NCBI RefSeq assembly: GCF_032884065.1
Contig: NC_088873.1
Coordinates: 8,257,702 to 8,321,701 of the forward strand
DNA: 64,000 nucleotides
Direction: 5' to 3'
From: Artemia franciscana
Taxonomy: Eukaryota > Arthropoda > Branchiopoda > Anostraca > Artemiidae
The notes beneath the pieces were generated by a model. That model did no database searches. It was not told where the DNA came from and saw only the letters and a list, made by a program, of their open reading frames with translations. Below, piece by piece: positions 47,633 to 58,690 of this stretch (positions are counted from its first letter, which is position 1; the number at the start of each line of letters is the position of its first letter). A program made the translations under genes and the position numbers.

Positions 47633-49364
47633 TAAAAATTAAATAAAAAAAAACAAGTTTTTTCAACTGAAAGTAAGGAGTGACATCAAAACTTAAAACG
47701 CACAGAAATTACTTCGTATATGAAAGAGGCTGCTTCCTCATCAACGCCCCGCTCTTTACGCTAAAGTTTGACTCTTTCTCTCAATTCTTCTTTCTAAAAC
47801 AGTAAAAAACTTTAGCGTAAAGAGCGGGGCGTTGATGAGGAAGCAGCCTCTTTCATATACGAAGTAATTTCTGTGCGTTTTAAGTTTTGATGTCACTCCT
47901 TACTTTCAGTTGAAAAAACTTGTTTTTTTTTATTTAATTTCTGAACGTTTTTGAATCAATGCATGTTTTGATTTTGGCTCTCCGCAGAGGAATAATCAAA
48001 ACGAAATTTACATATTTTTTTTTTTGGCTCAATGGCTTTCTCATAATTTTGATCGAATGACTTTGAGAAAAAAAGAGCGGGGGGCGAAGCCTAGTTGCCC
48101 TCCGATTTTTTGGTTAATTAAAAAGGCAACTAGAACTTTTAATTTTTTACGAATCTTTTTATTGGTAAAAGATTTACGTAACTTATAAATTAGCTTACGT
48201 AAAGAACTTTTGTATTCTCATGTTTTTATTACATATATGAGGGGATTCGCCCCATCGTCAGTACCTCGCTCTTTACACTAAAGCTTAAATTTTATCCCAA
48301 TTCATTAAGAATGACCCCCTGAATCACAAAAGCCGTAGAATAAGTAGTTGAAATTACCGAAAATACTTTAGCGTAAAGAGCGAGGTATTAGAAGGAGGTG
48401 AGCCCCTCATATGGGTAATAATTTCTGTTTGTTTTAAGTTTTATTGCTGTTCCTTACTTCCAGCTGAAAAAGCTTTTTCACTTTTATTTTTTAATTGTTT
48501 TTTTTTTAAATAATGCTAGTAAATCCTGCTCTCCCTTCATGGAAATTTTCTTCTCCCATTACAAATTCTCGAAGGAAAGTTCCCCTAGCATATCCCCCTC
48601 TTCTCAACCCCTCCCCCAGACCAAAAAAATCCTCCTGAAAACGCCTGTATACTTCCCAATAACCATTACTATATGTAAGCACAGGTCAAAGTTTGTAACT
48701 TGTTGCCCCTCCCACGGGGACTGTGGGGGAGTAAGTCGTCCCCAAAGACATAGTTATAAGGTTTTTCGACTACGCTGAATAAAATGGCTATCTCAGAATT
48801 TTGATCCGTTGACTTTGGGAAAATAATTAGCGTGGGAGGGGGCCTGGGTGCCCTCCAATTTTTTTGGTCACTTAAAAAGGGCACTAGAACTTTTCATTTC
48901 CGTTAGAATGAGCCCTCTTGCAACATTCTAGGACAACTGGGTCGATACGATCACCCCTGGGGAAAAAAAAAACAAAAAAACAAAAAAACAAAAAAACAAA
49001 TAAACACGCATCCGTGATCTGCCTTCTGGCAAAAAATGCAAAATTCCACATTTTTGTAGATAGGAGCTCGAAACTTCTACTGTAGGGTTCTCTGATACGC
49101 TGAATCTGATGGTGTGATTTTCGTTAAGATTCTATGACTTTTAGGGGGCGTTTCCCCCTATTTTCTAAAATAACGCAAATTTTCTCAGGCTCGTAACTTT
49201 TGATGGGTAAGACTAAACTTGATGAAACTTATATATTTAAAACCAGCATTAAAATGCGATTCTTTTGATGTAGCTAATGGTATCAAAATTCCATTTTTTA
49301 GAGTTTTGGTTACTATTGAGCCGGGTCGCTCCTTACTACAGTTCGTTACCACGAACTGTTTGAT
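47633..49364 (+). mobile_element. Hairpin-rich element inserted in the intron of Tyr-rich gene copy 1
   Basis: About 1.73 kb. It starts with the ~300-bp palindrome (47640-47940, CAACTGAAAGTAAGGAG arms), has a second weaker palindrome near 48225-48475, and ends in the terminal hairpin ACAGTTCGT-TACC-ACGAACTGT at 49339-49360 plus TTGAT. The corresponding place in the intron of copy 2 (about 59105-59120) is empty, which fixes both ends closely. No clear target duplication is seen. It is nearly identical to 20327-22036, so it moved recently. Confidence 0.85.
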
Positions 49365-49713
49365 TCAGGATCTTAAATGCCTCAATACGTCTTTTCAATT
49401 ACTTTACATGGGATTAAACTGATCTTTAATTTATTGTATTTAATTTACAAAACTTTACTTTTAAATATATATTTTAGTTACTTGAACTCATATCTAAAAT
49501 AACTATATATCAAGTTGAATAAAACGCGTTTATGAAACAGTTATTATTTCAAATAAATAATTTAAACACTTTCTGATCGCAATTATTGTAGAATTAATGT
49601 TTAATATAATACTAATATATTTACAATTATGAATGGTCATGCACACAATTACACTGTATAATTATTGCACAATACTTCAAAGCGAACTATAATATAACTA
49701 TTCATTTTTTTAG

Positions 49714-51807
49714 ATACTTCTTATTGCTCTTAGTGTGGCTGTTGCATTAGCTGAAGAATTGGCACCAAAAGAAACAGCCACTGAACCTCAAGATTTGAAC
49801 ACTGATGCCACTCATTTCAGACATAATTACCACCCTTATGATTACAGTGGCCAAAGATGGAAAAGACACATTTCTGCCGTGAAAGCTTCAGTCGAAGACG
49901 GATTAGAAGGGGCAGAAAGTAGATATGGCTATTATGACCACTATCCATCATACGGATACAGTTACCAACAACCATCTTCTTACAGCTACACTTATCAGTC
50001 GTTTGGATATCCACACGGGTACAGAGGCAAAAGAGACACATCTGAAGTGGAAGCTCCAGTCAAAGAAACAGAAGAAGATGCAGAAAGTAGACATGGTTAT
50101 TATAGCCGCTATCCTTCTAGCTACACTTACCAGTCATTTGGATATCCTCACGGTTACAGAGGCAAAAGAGACACATCTGAAGTAGAAGCTCCAGTCAAAG
50201 AGACTGAGGAGGATGCAGAAAGTAGACATGGCTATTATAGTCGCTATCCTTCCAGCTACACTTACCAGTCATTTGCATATCCTCATGGTTACAGAGGCAA
50301 AAGAGACACATCTGAAGTAGAAGCTCCAGTCAAAGAGACAGAAGAAGATGCAGAAAGTAGACATGGCTATTATAGTCGCTATCCTTCCAGCTATACTTAC
50401 CAGTCAGTTGGATATCCTCGTGGTTACAGAGGCAAAAGAGACACGTCTGAAGTAGAAGCTCCAGTCAAAGAGACAGAAGAAGATGCAGAAAGTAGACATG
50501 GCTATTATAGTCGCTATCCTTCCAGCTACACTTACCAGTCATTTGGATATCCTCATGGTTACAGAGGCAAAAGAGACACATCTGAATTAGAAGCTCCAGT
50601 CAAAGAAACAGAAGAAGATGCAGAAAGTAGACATGGTTATTATAGTCACTATCCTTCCAGCTACACTTACCAGTCATTTGGATATCCCCATGGTTACAGA
50701 GGCAAAAGAGACACATCTGAAGTAGAAGCTCCAGTCAAAGAGACAGAAGAAGATGCAGAAAGTAGACATGGCTATTATAGTCGCTATCCTTCCAGCTACA
50801 CTTACCAGTCATTTGGATATCCTCATGGTTACAGGGGCAAAAGAGACACATCTGAAGTAGAAGCACCAGTCAAAGAATCAGAAGAAGATGCAGATAGTAG
50901 ACATGGTTATTATAGTCATTATCCTTCCAGCTACACTTACCAGTCGTTTGGATATCCTCATGGTTACAGAGGCAAAAGAGACACATCTGAAGTAGAAGCT
51001 CCAGTCAAAGAGACAGAAGAAGATGCAGAAAGTAGACATGGCTATTATAGTCGCTATCCTTCCAGCTACACTTACCAGTCATTTGGATATCCTCATGGTT
51101 ACAGGGGCAAAAGAGACACATCTGAAGTAGAAGCACCAGTCAAAGAATCAGAAGAAGATGCAGATAGTAGACATGGTTATTATAGTCGCTATCCTTCCAG
51201 CTACACTTACCAGTCATTTGGATATCCCCATGGTTACAGAGGCAAAAGAGACACATCTGAAGTAGAAGCTCCAGTCAAAGAATTAGAAGAAGATGCAGAA
51301 AGTAGACATGGTTATTATAGTCACTATCCTTCCAGCTACACTTACCAGTCATTTGGATATCCTCATGGTTACAGAGGTAAAAGAGACACATCTGAAGTAG
51401 AAGCTCCAGTCAAAGAGACAGAAGAAGATGCAGAAAGTAGACATGGCTATTATAGTCGCTATCCTTCCAGCTACACTTACCAGTCATTTGGATATCCCCA
51501 TGGTTACAGAGGCAAAAGAGACACATCTGAAGTAGAAGCTCCAGTCAAAGAGACAGAAGAAGATGCAGAAAGTAGACATGGCTATTATAGTCGCTATCCT
51601 TCCAGCTACACTTACCAGTCATTTGGATATCCTCATGGTTACAGAGGCAAAAGAGACACATCTGAAGTAGAAGCTCCAGTCAAAGAGACAGAAGAAGATG
51701 CAGAAAGTAGACATGGCTATTATAGTCGCTATCCCTCCAGCTACACTTATCAGTCGTTTGGATATCCTCATGGTTACAGAGGTAAAAGAGACACATCTGA
51801 AGTATAA
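49714..51807 (+). CDS. Tyr-rich tandem-repeat preproprotein copy 1, exon 2 (13 x 45 residues)
   Basis: Starts after TTTTTTAG and, with exon 1, gives 700 residues: signal peptide 1-16 (ending A-L-A), spacer to the RWKR site at 51-54, an imperfect first domain, then from residue 107 thirteen repeats of exactly 45 residues and a partial fourteenth. Each repeat opens RGKR, then an acidic half (DTSEVEAPVKETEEDAESR) and a Tyr/Gly/Ser half (HGYYSRYPSSYTYQSFGYPH); Tyr makes up 7 of 45. RGKR and RWKR fit the R-X-K-R furin consensus, and Gly before Lys-Arg would allow C-terminal amidation, giving thirteen 42-residue peptides. No Cys in the repeats. I recognise no family; candidates are a multi-copy peptide precursor or a processed structural secretion (cuticle, shell, adhesive). 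The frame ends at an apparently new TAA. Confidence 0.85.
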   Translation: MLLIALSVAVALAEELAPKETATEPQDLNTDATHFRHNYHPYDYSGQRWKRHISAVKASVEDGLEGAESRYGYYDHYPSYGYSYQQPSSYSYTYQSFGYPHGYRGKRDTSEVEAPVKETEEDAESRHGYYSRYPSSYTYQSFGYPHGYRGKRDTSEVEAPVKETEEDAESRHGYYSRYPSSYTYQSFAYPHGYRGKRDTSEVEAPVKETEEDAESRHGYYSRYPSSYTYQSVGYPRGYRGKRDTSEVEAPVKETEEDAESRHGYYSRYPSSYTYQSFGYPHGYRGKRDTSELEAPVKETEEDAESRHGYYSHYPSSYTYQSFGYPHGYRGKRDTSEVEAPVKETEEDAESRHGYYSRYPSSYTYQSFGYPHGYRGKRDTSEVEAPVKESEEDADSRHGYYSHYPSSYTYQSFGYPHGYRGKRDTSEVEAPVKETEEDAESRHGYYSRYPSSYTYQSFGYPHGYRGKRDTSEVEAPVKESEEDADSRHGYYSRYPSSYTYQSFGYPHGYRGKRDTSEVEAPVKELEEDAESRHGYYSHYPSSYTYQSFGYPHGYRGKRDTSEVEAPVKETEEDAESRHGYYSRYPSSYTYQSFGYPHGYRGKRDTSEVEAPVKETEEDAESRHGYYSRYPSSYTYQSFGYPHGYRGKRDTSEVEAPVKETEEDAESRHGYYSRYPSSYTYQSFGYPHGYRGKRDTSEV
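50023..51777 (+). repeat. Thirteen 135-bp coding tandem repeats
   Basis: 1755 bases are exactly 13 x 135, with no indels between units. Units 6-7 and 8-9 share a two-unit pattern (the second of each pair has ESEEDADS), pointing to duplication of 270-bp blocks by unequal exchange. Other variants: FAYPH (unit 2), SVGYPRG (3), SELEAP (5) and KELEED (10). Confidence 0.95.
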
Positions 51808-51927
51808 GGTCCAGTGAAAGAGGCTTTACAAGGTGCAGAAAGTAGATATGTCTATTATAATCACTATCCCTCATACGAATACAGTTATTACCCTTCCGGG
51901 TATAGGTATGGAGTATATCCCTGGTAA
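51805..51927 (+). pseudogene. Former C-terminal coding segment of copy 1, cut off by a stop
   Basis: At 51805 the repeat codon GAA (Glu) is TAA. The frame stays open afterwards for 39 codons (GPVKEALQGAESRY..., YPSYEYSYYPSGYRYGVYPW) to a TAA at 51925. The end parallels copy 2 (...YGAHPW, stop at 60035), so this was the ancestral C-terminus. Confidence 0.8.
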
Positions 51928-51979
51928 AAGCCAGTTACTTATTGTAAAAAGAGTTGTACCTTCTCATTTTTTGTTATTT

Positions 51980-51985
51980 ATTAAA
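51980..51985 (+). terminator. Possible poly(A) signal of Tyr-rich gene copy 1
   Basis: ATTAAA, about 55 bases after the ancestral stop. The AATAAA present in copy 2 (60136-60141) reads AAATAG at the equivalent place here. Confidence 0.4.
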
Positions 51986-52099
51986 TGGCTTGTTGTATAG
52001 ACATTTCTTTTCTATTATTTATCGAAAATAGAGCCACAGACCTGATAATTATTTAATATTGATTTACTTCTGCAAAAACAATAGAAAACAAATTACTGT

Positions 52100-53060
52100 T
52101 ACATTGAATGAGAAGCATTATCCCGACTTGTCTTCACTGAATCATTATACACGACAAATACTCTTTTTCTGTTTAATGACAATCCCTTACTGAACTGTAG
52201 TCAGTGGCAGATCCAGGCCCCTCCCCCTGATGTATGGGTAGATTTGTGGTTGGGACCGCTTGCTCTGGTTTCGGTTGGGACGAAAGTATTTTTTTTTTTG
52301 TAATTGGTTTTTAATAATTGAATTTTTATTATTAAGACTGTTTTTAATTATTAAGACTGTTTCTTTTTCCAAATGAGTTTGAAACAAGGTTTTAGTTACT
52401 TTGTGTGGTCTCTGTTAGATTTTACTAATGACGCATACCGCCAAAAAGTATTTAATTAAGTTTAGGTTTATCAAGGGAATATGTCCGTATTACCACAAAA
52501 TCCAACTGGGAAGCGAAAATCGTCATTTCGTAATAACAAGGAGGTGAAATTTAAAATCGTAACTTCTTTAGGGTGTCGAAACGATATTTCAGGATTATGC
52601 TGTCACAACAAGGCTGAAAAGCAAAATATTTACTTCTTTTTACTGTCAAAAATTTGTTTTCGAGTCTTGCTATGGTACTGAGGCGAAGAAATTGATATCA
52701 TTACTTTTTTTTGGCTATCTGTTTTGTTTTTTGGGGTTTGATTTTTTTTTTGCGTAGCGGGGTGGTTTTTACCAAATTGTTGTTTTTTTAGGGGATTTGT
52801 ATAATAGAAAGTAAATGTATGAGAAGTTCAAAAATTATTGAATTAATTTTTGGATTTTGGTGAGCAAATGGTGGCCTATTAATGCCTATTTTCATCTAAT
52901 TGAAACACTGCATTATACGATGTACCACCTCCTCTGCTCATCCTAAAACATTAAAATAAAGGCAAAACTCATTAGAAATTTAATAAAGGTTCGTATAAGT
53001 TTATACTTAAAACTAGGTATATGAGTCGAATACTGAGGGAGAATTTGAACTAGATGAAAA
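52100..53060. other. No gene seen
   Basis: AT-rich DNA after the Tyr-rich gene. Short frames at 52.19-52.68 kb have no recognised domain. Confidence 0.5.
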
Positions 53061-53346
53061 CACATTATGTACATGCAGATTGTCAAAAGGGCTTATCTCA
53101 ATAATAGGTTTGGGTATTAAGTTGGAACTTTCAGAGAATGCTCAAAGGCAAAAATGTAATATGTGCATGCCAAAATACTACCACTCCTACTGCTGCTACC
53201 AAACTAAACAAAAAATCGCAAAGAAGATGGAAACGAGGACAATAAGATCCAGCGAAAAACAGAAGGAAAATTATGGTTGAGACTTCCGCTAAACCGTCCT
53301 CTGTGCAGAATAACCAGAAAATCCAGATAAAAGTCGAAAGGAGAAC

Positions 53347-53504
53347 AAAAAACCAAACATGAAAAAACACTGAAACTAAAATAAGGACCCTTTCGAAGCA
53401 ACGATGAAAGGATAACTCACAAAATTGCTTCAATACCCTTCCATCGATGCTTCGAAAGGGTTCTTATTTTAGTTTCAGCGTTTATTTTGAGGTCTGGTTT
53501 TTAT
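53347..53504. repeat. Foldback (MITE-like) inverted repeat
   Basis: The left arm CTGAAACTAAAATAAGGACC, continuing CTTTCGAAGCAACGATG, pairs with the right arm CATCGATGCTTCGAAAGGGT, continuing TCTTATTTTAGTTTCAG. The arms are about 41 bases with few mismatches and a ~25-base loop; weaker pairing extends outward. Confidence 0.75.
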
Positions 53505-53642
53505 ATAAATAGCAACGAAGACCACACTACCTTTCCATAACAAACAAACACAACTTAAAAACAATAAGAAAATTCTCCCACAACAGTACAATTCAATTCA
53601 GTGAATATTTCGGCCCTATGTCAAAAGTCCGTCTTCAGCCCA

Positions 53643-53648
53643 ACACCA

Positions 53649-53734
<86 letters not shown>
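53643..53734. repeat. (AT)n microsatellite
   Basis: About 90 bases of AT repeat starting from ATATATACAT. Confidence 0.95.
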
Positions 53735-53737
<3 letters not shown>

Positions 53738-53819
53738 CTTACATAAAAATGCGAATTTTAAACTAAACTATTCCAACTACTACTTAAATTGCAACAACTC
53801 GTAATACTTAAGACATTAA

Positions 53820-55330
53820 GTTGAAAAAGACGTCAAAAGAGGGTCAAAAAGGCACATCAGCAATATTTATGGAACGGCTTACCGTAGCAAGGTGAAACTT
53901 CTATAGTATCATGAGGTGGATGTTCAACCAAAAGGCAGCATGTACATGCTGCTACTATTATTAATCCTGCTTCTACTACTCAGACTACTACTACTAATAT
54001 AACACTAATGCTGCAATTGTTTCTCCTACTATCACCACAACGACTGTGATACTATTAAGTACTATTAAGGCTAAGTATATGAAGGTGAAAACTTAAGAGA
54101 ATATTGAAAACCAGAACTAAATCAAAAGACATACTAATATTACTGCTACATTTACTAGTTTAACTGCTACTATTACTCAAACTACGGTACTCCATCTATT
54201 ACAACTAATTGTAAAGCTAAAAGCATTAGGATAACAACTTCAAGAAGTATATGAATATACAGGTTATCAAAAGGACATATCGACAAAGTTATAGCAATTG
54301 CTAATTGTATTACGCTGAAACTTCCAGCAATTGAGAGGGAGGTTCAGCTGACCAAAAGGCAATATATTAACACTTCTGCTGCTACTAGTACTAGTGCTAT
54401 TACTATTAATACTACTACTATTTTAACTATGCTTCACGGTATGAAGGTGTAATTTTCAGGGAATTTTCAGGGGGGAAGGTGAACTGAATCACAACCTACC
54501 GTGTGTATGCAGGTTGTCAAAAGGCAAGTTGTGAACTACTCAAAACACAATATTTGCATATTATTTATAATTAATTTATTTATTATTATTTGCATATTCT
54601 TCTATAAACACAATATTTTTAGCTACTGCTTCTACTCATACTGCTACTACAACTAATGTTACTAAAGCTATGGCTACTACCATTAATACTACTGTTACTG
54701 CTTCTACTATTACTGCTACTAAAGCTTTGGCTACTACCATTGATCACACTGCTACTACTTCTGCTATTACTACCGTTGCTACTACTAATGCGACTAAAGC
54801 TAAAGGTATTAAGGTGAAAATTTCGGGTAATATTGAAACTTAATTGAACTAAATCGAAACAAACCATGCCCAAAAAGGCTGTTAAGAGGACTTATCGACA
54901 ATAATTCAGGAATGGTTGATGGTGTTAAGCTTTAATTTGAAGCTTAGTCAATTAAGTTGAAGTTCTTAAGAAACATTTAGGCGGATATTAAACTAAAAAA
55001 AAAAGAAAACTATGAGCACGTAGATTGTCAAAAGGGTGACAAAGCTATATTTAGGAGTGGCGATAATTAATTAAATTAGACCTCTCAGAGTAAGTCATGG
55101 CGGATTTTGAACTAGTCAGAAGACACTAGATATTTAGTTTTAATAATACCTACACGGTTACTGTAACTGAAGACGCTAAGAGTTTTAAGGTGAAAGTTTT
55201 AGGGGGAGTTTCAATCAAAACGAAAAGACTAAATGCCTGCAGGTTTTCAAAAGGGCATATAAGTAATATCATAGACAGCGCTACTCTATCATAGCTAGTA
55301 ATGTCATTGAGACTTATAAAGAAGCTAATT
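53820..55330 (-). repeat. Satellite of the 37-41 kb type, inverted
   Basis: Diverged units on the minus strand: GTGTATGCAGGTTGTCAAAA, CAAAAGGCA near 53930, 54350 and 54520, and CTACTAC/TGCTACT runs at 53945-54060, 54360-54420 and 54615-54800. A further unit lies at 53060-53200. Confidence 0.8.
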
Positions 55331-55334
55331 TGAC

Positions 55335-55955
55335 TTGAAATTTAAAGCTCTAGCGCCCTTTTTAAGAGTCAATATTGATTTGGGGACAAATAGCCTCCTC
55401 CTTAGCCAATAATTTTCCAAACACTTCCGATACAAATTTTGCGACATCCATTATATTCAGCATATTTGAACGGTCCAGCAACTATATCTCTAGGGTATGT
55501 CAACCCCCCGCAGTCACGCAACTTGCTCATTATACTTAAAATTTAAATGTTTTCTTTAAAACTAAATCAAAGGCGGCGTTTGAACGCTGGATTCCAATAA
55601 GATATCTCAACAATATTCAAAGAACGATAGCGGGTATTAAGTTGGCAATTTAACTAAATCAAAAGAGTGTAAGTTTATCTAGGTAGTAAAAGAGCATAGA
55701 TATTTCCTTTGCGAATGGCATTTTTTTTTTCAGGTCAATCAGAGGAGGCATAAAACTAAAATTAAACAATAGGCTACTATTTGTGTCAAGATTTCGTGTC
55801 AAGGAAATGTTATTTTCTTTTTCCATGAAAAAAAGACTTTGTCAATAAAAAAAGAGTAATTAATCTTTTATAAAAAAGAAGTTTTCAAAGAAAAGTAAAG
55901 AACTCTAAGCCAAAAATGAGCATGAGTAAAATAGAATAATCTACCATGTGTAAAA
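55335..55955. other. Diverged repeat debris
   Basis: 55340-55560 resembles, in reverse, the junction segment found at 40930-41230 (AATAGCCTCCTCC, TATATCTCTAGGGTATGTCA). The rest is AT-rich with nothing recognised. Confidence 0.4.
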
Positions 55956-55959
55956 TTAC

Positions 55960-56760
55960 ACTCCCTGACAGTTCCAACTTAATATCCTACTCCACTCCGG
56001 ATTTATGACCTTTTGACACCCTTTATGTAAACTATGTGTTTTGATTTAGTTCAATCAAAAGACATTCTCAGAACATAAACTTTCCACCCAGTATTCTCTT
56101 AGATTTTACCTTTATATCCTTAACCTTAGCAGTACTGGTATCATAGTAGAATTACTAATAGTAGAAGGAGGAGCATTAGCATTAGAGTTGTATTAGCAGT
56201 AGCAGTAACAGTAGTTGCATATATATCTGTAGTAGTAGTTTTTTGCACATATTGCCTTTTGGTCAGTTGAACATCCCAAATATGATGTCCTGGAATTTTC
56301 AGCTTGATACAACGTGCTGTTTCTGAGATATTGCTAATGCTCCCTTTTGACAATCTGTATGCTCATGGTATGTTTTGATTTAGTTCAGCTTTCCTCTTAA
56401 CATTTCCTTATATTATCACTTCCATATCCTCAGCCTTAGCACTAGTCACTACGGAAGCGGTAATTGTAAAAGCAGCAGTAGTAGTAGTAATAGTAGTAGT
56501 AGTAGTAGTAGTAGCAGGAGCAACAGTAGTAATAGCAGTAGTTGTAGCGTGTAAATATTTCCTTTTTGGCCAATTGATCGTCCCTCTTTTCATTCCCTCA
56601 AAGTTCCAACTTAATGCCTTCCGTCATTCCTGAGTTAGGCCCTTCTGACAATCTGTATGCGCACAATGTGTTTTGATTTAGTTCAACACTTCTCTCAACA
56701 TTATACAAAAGCTTACTTGAATGCCATTGGTCTTTTTGAGCACTAAAGTTCGAACATGCC
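55960..56760 (+). repeat. Satellite of the 37-41 kb type, forward
   Basis: About three units with TTTTGACAATCTGTATGC, GTGTTTTGATTTAGTTCA, a GTAGTAGTAGTA run at 56475-56515 and TTGCCTTTTGGTCAGTTG. It continues into 56760-57080, which matches 40930-41230, so this part belongs to the large duplication that also holds the Tyr-rich gene. Confidence 0.85.
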
Positions 56761-57650
56761 CTCTTTCCCAATAACAAACACTATATGTAAGCAATGGGCG
56801 AATTGCACATCTTACAGTCCCTGCCCTGAGGGCTATGGGAGGGGTTGACATCCCCAAAATTAGAGTTTCTGGACCTATAGACTATGTTAAACAAAATGTG
56901 TATTTCAGAATTTTGATTGGATGTGTTCGGAGAATTAAGATGCGTGGTGGGGGGGGGGGGGCTGGTTGCCCTCTAATCACTTTTGACTCATGAAAAGGGC
57001 ACTAAAACTTTCAATTCCCAGTCGAATGAACTTCTTCCGAATTTCAGTAGAGATGCTTTAAAAGACAATTGGTTGTACCTTTGTTGCACTCATAAACGCT
57101 GTCAGCGCAGCATTATTAAAGTTCAAGGTAAGAACGGGGGATTAAAGCACAAGGACCCCCTCAAACATAAAAATAATTTCTCTTAGTTTAAGTTTTAGTA
57201 GTCTCGCTCTTTTGGTCATTTGAAAAAATTATTAAGTAAAATAAATTGGTTAATTTAATGAATTTATTAGTAAAATAAATAAAATACTTGGTATTGCCCA
57301 GTATCTACAGACGTTGCACTCACAGACGATTTTAGTTTAGCAATATAAAACTTTGGAGAAACAACTGGAAAGTTGAGATAGGGGAAGCCACGCTCATTTA
57401 AAAAATGATATATGTCCACTTTATTTTAATGTCAACCTTCCTTTTTCAAGTTTCATTTGAAAAAAAATTGTATTTCTTCAATTCTACAAATTTAAAATGT
57501 TTTATGGCTGATTTTCATATTGGGAAACAAACAAAATGAACTGTAAAAAGTTATGAAAATTTTTTGTGGGTTTACGCTTCAAACCATCAGTGAAACCCAG
57601 GAAACGCACTTTAAAGATCAGATCAGCATCCCAGATTAATTTGATTTTAA

Positions 57651-57688
57651 CTATATATAAAGGAATTTTTTCCTATTTAATTCAGTTG
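57651..57688 (+). promoter_or_regulatory. Core promoter of Tyr-rich gene copy 2 (TATA + initiator)
   Basis: CTATATATAAAG at 57651-57662 and TTCAGTTG with its A at 57684: the same elements and spacing as copy 1. The promoter is intact although the coding exon is broken. Confidence 0.8.
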
Positions 57689-57740
57689 TACCAGGCTCTC
57701 TGAATTGTCTTCGTTGAAGAAAGAAGCGAAAATGAATTTT
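57684..57740 (+). CDS. Tyr-rich gene copy 2, exon 1 (5' UTR plus Met-Asn-Phe)
   Basis: Nearly identical to exon 1 of copy 1: ATG at 57732-57734, AAT TTT, donor GTAAGT at 57741. The intron runs 57741-59479 (1739 bases), shorter than in copy 1 mainly because the hairpin-rich element is absent. Confidence 0.7.
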
Positions 57741-58439
57741 GTAAGTAGGCTTACACCTAATATCACTAATTTCTGTATTAAGATGGATGATGATCGAACT
57801 ATGTCTGTTAGCTTGGTAATTAAATAAAATTTGACCTTGCAAGTTGATTACATTCTTCTTAAAACAATTTATTGCAAGTTCTTTCTTACATTGACAAATC
57901 AATTTTAACCCAAGTGTACATCTTGAGACGAATGGTCTCGGAGATAATTGCCAACTTCGGTACGATGCTCAAAGGTTGGGAACTGAACCTCCGGTAAATT
58001 TAAAAATGAACGCTTTGTGACAACTGAGACTTAAGGATACAACGTCAAATATTTTATTAAGGTTACATATTTGTTAGTAATAAAGCAAATAAAAATGTTA
58101 AAAGTACAAACAAACATAAAGTCTTTAGTACCGAAACTCTCAATATATAAAAGTGTTTAATAATCTGTTCTGAGATTTTTAAAGGTAAATACACATTCGA
58201 GAGCATTTGCTGCATAAATTTGTTGCATCGTTGTATAAAGAAGCAAAAATAAACTTTGTGAGTAGGCTTACACCCAATACCACTAATTTCTGTATAAAGA
58301 TGAACGATGACCTAAACAATGTCCGTTCTTGATTTTTCTATGTCAACGTCTGTTAAATTTAATCTGAGGCACTTCTGTATTATACAGTAAACATTCAAGT
58401 TTACGCTGTGTAAAACTCTAGAACACACCAGTTTCTTCT

Positions 58440-58690
58440 TTAGTTTCTTTCAGCTTAGCCAGAAGAGATGGAAAATACATAATTTGGGCTTTATATTTGC
58501 ACGTTGGGGGGGGGGGGAGTTAAAATATTTGGACAGTTTGAAATAATAAAAAAATTCTTACTTCATAATATACAAAATAATTATACCTAACACATTTTGC
58601 ATGAAGACCCAATATACTTTACACCCTTCCCCACCCCTAATATACAAATATATAGCCAAATTTGTTTCTAAAGCATTTTATTTTCATCAT
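58440..58690. repeat. Inverted-repeat (MITE-like) element in intron of copy 2
   Basis: Relative of 46395-46590, in opposite orientation: it begins CTTTCAGCTTAGCCAGAAGA (reverse complement of the right flank in copy 1) and contains GGGCTTTATATTTGCACGTT, a G-run and CCCCTAATATACAAATATAT. Confidence 0.65.

Noticed and set aside
49339-49364. TTG as a 3-bp target duplication of the hairpin element in copy 1 intron
   Set aside because: TTTGA(T) follows the terminal hairpin in several unrelated copies, so it belongs to the element end rather than to the target.
49817-50041. Minus-strand and alternative-frame ORFs across the Tyr-rich repeats
   Set aside because: They arise from the regular 135-bp repeat and are interrupted between units; the forward frame explains the conservation.
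53601-53804. ORF with an Ile-Tyr run
   Set aside because: Translation of the AT microsatellite with unrelated flanks.
54619-54873. Ser/Asn-rich minus-strand ORF
   Set aside because: Translation of the (GTA)n-type trinucleotide runs in the satellite; not conserved between units.
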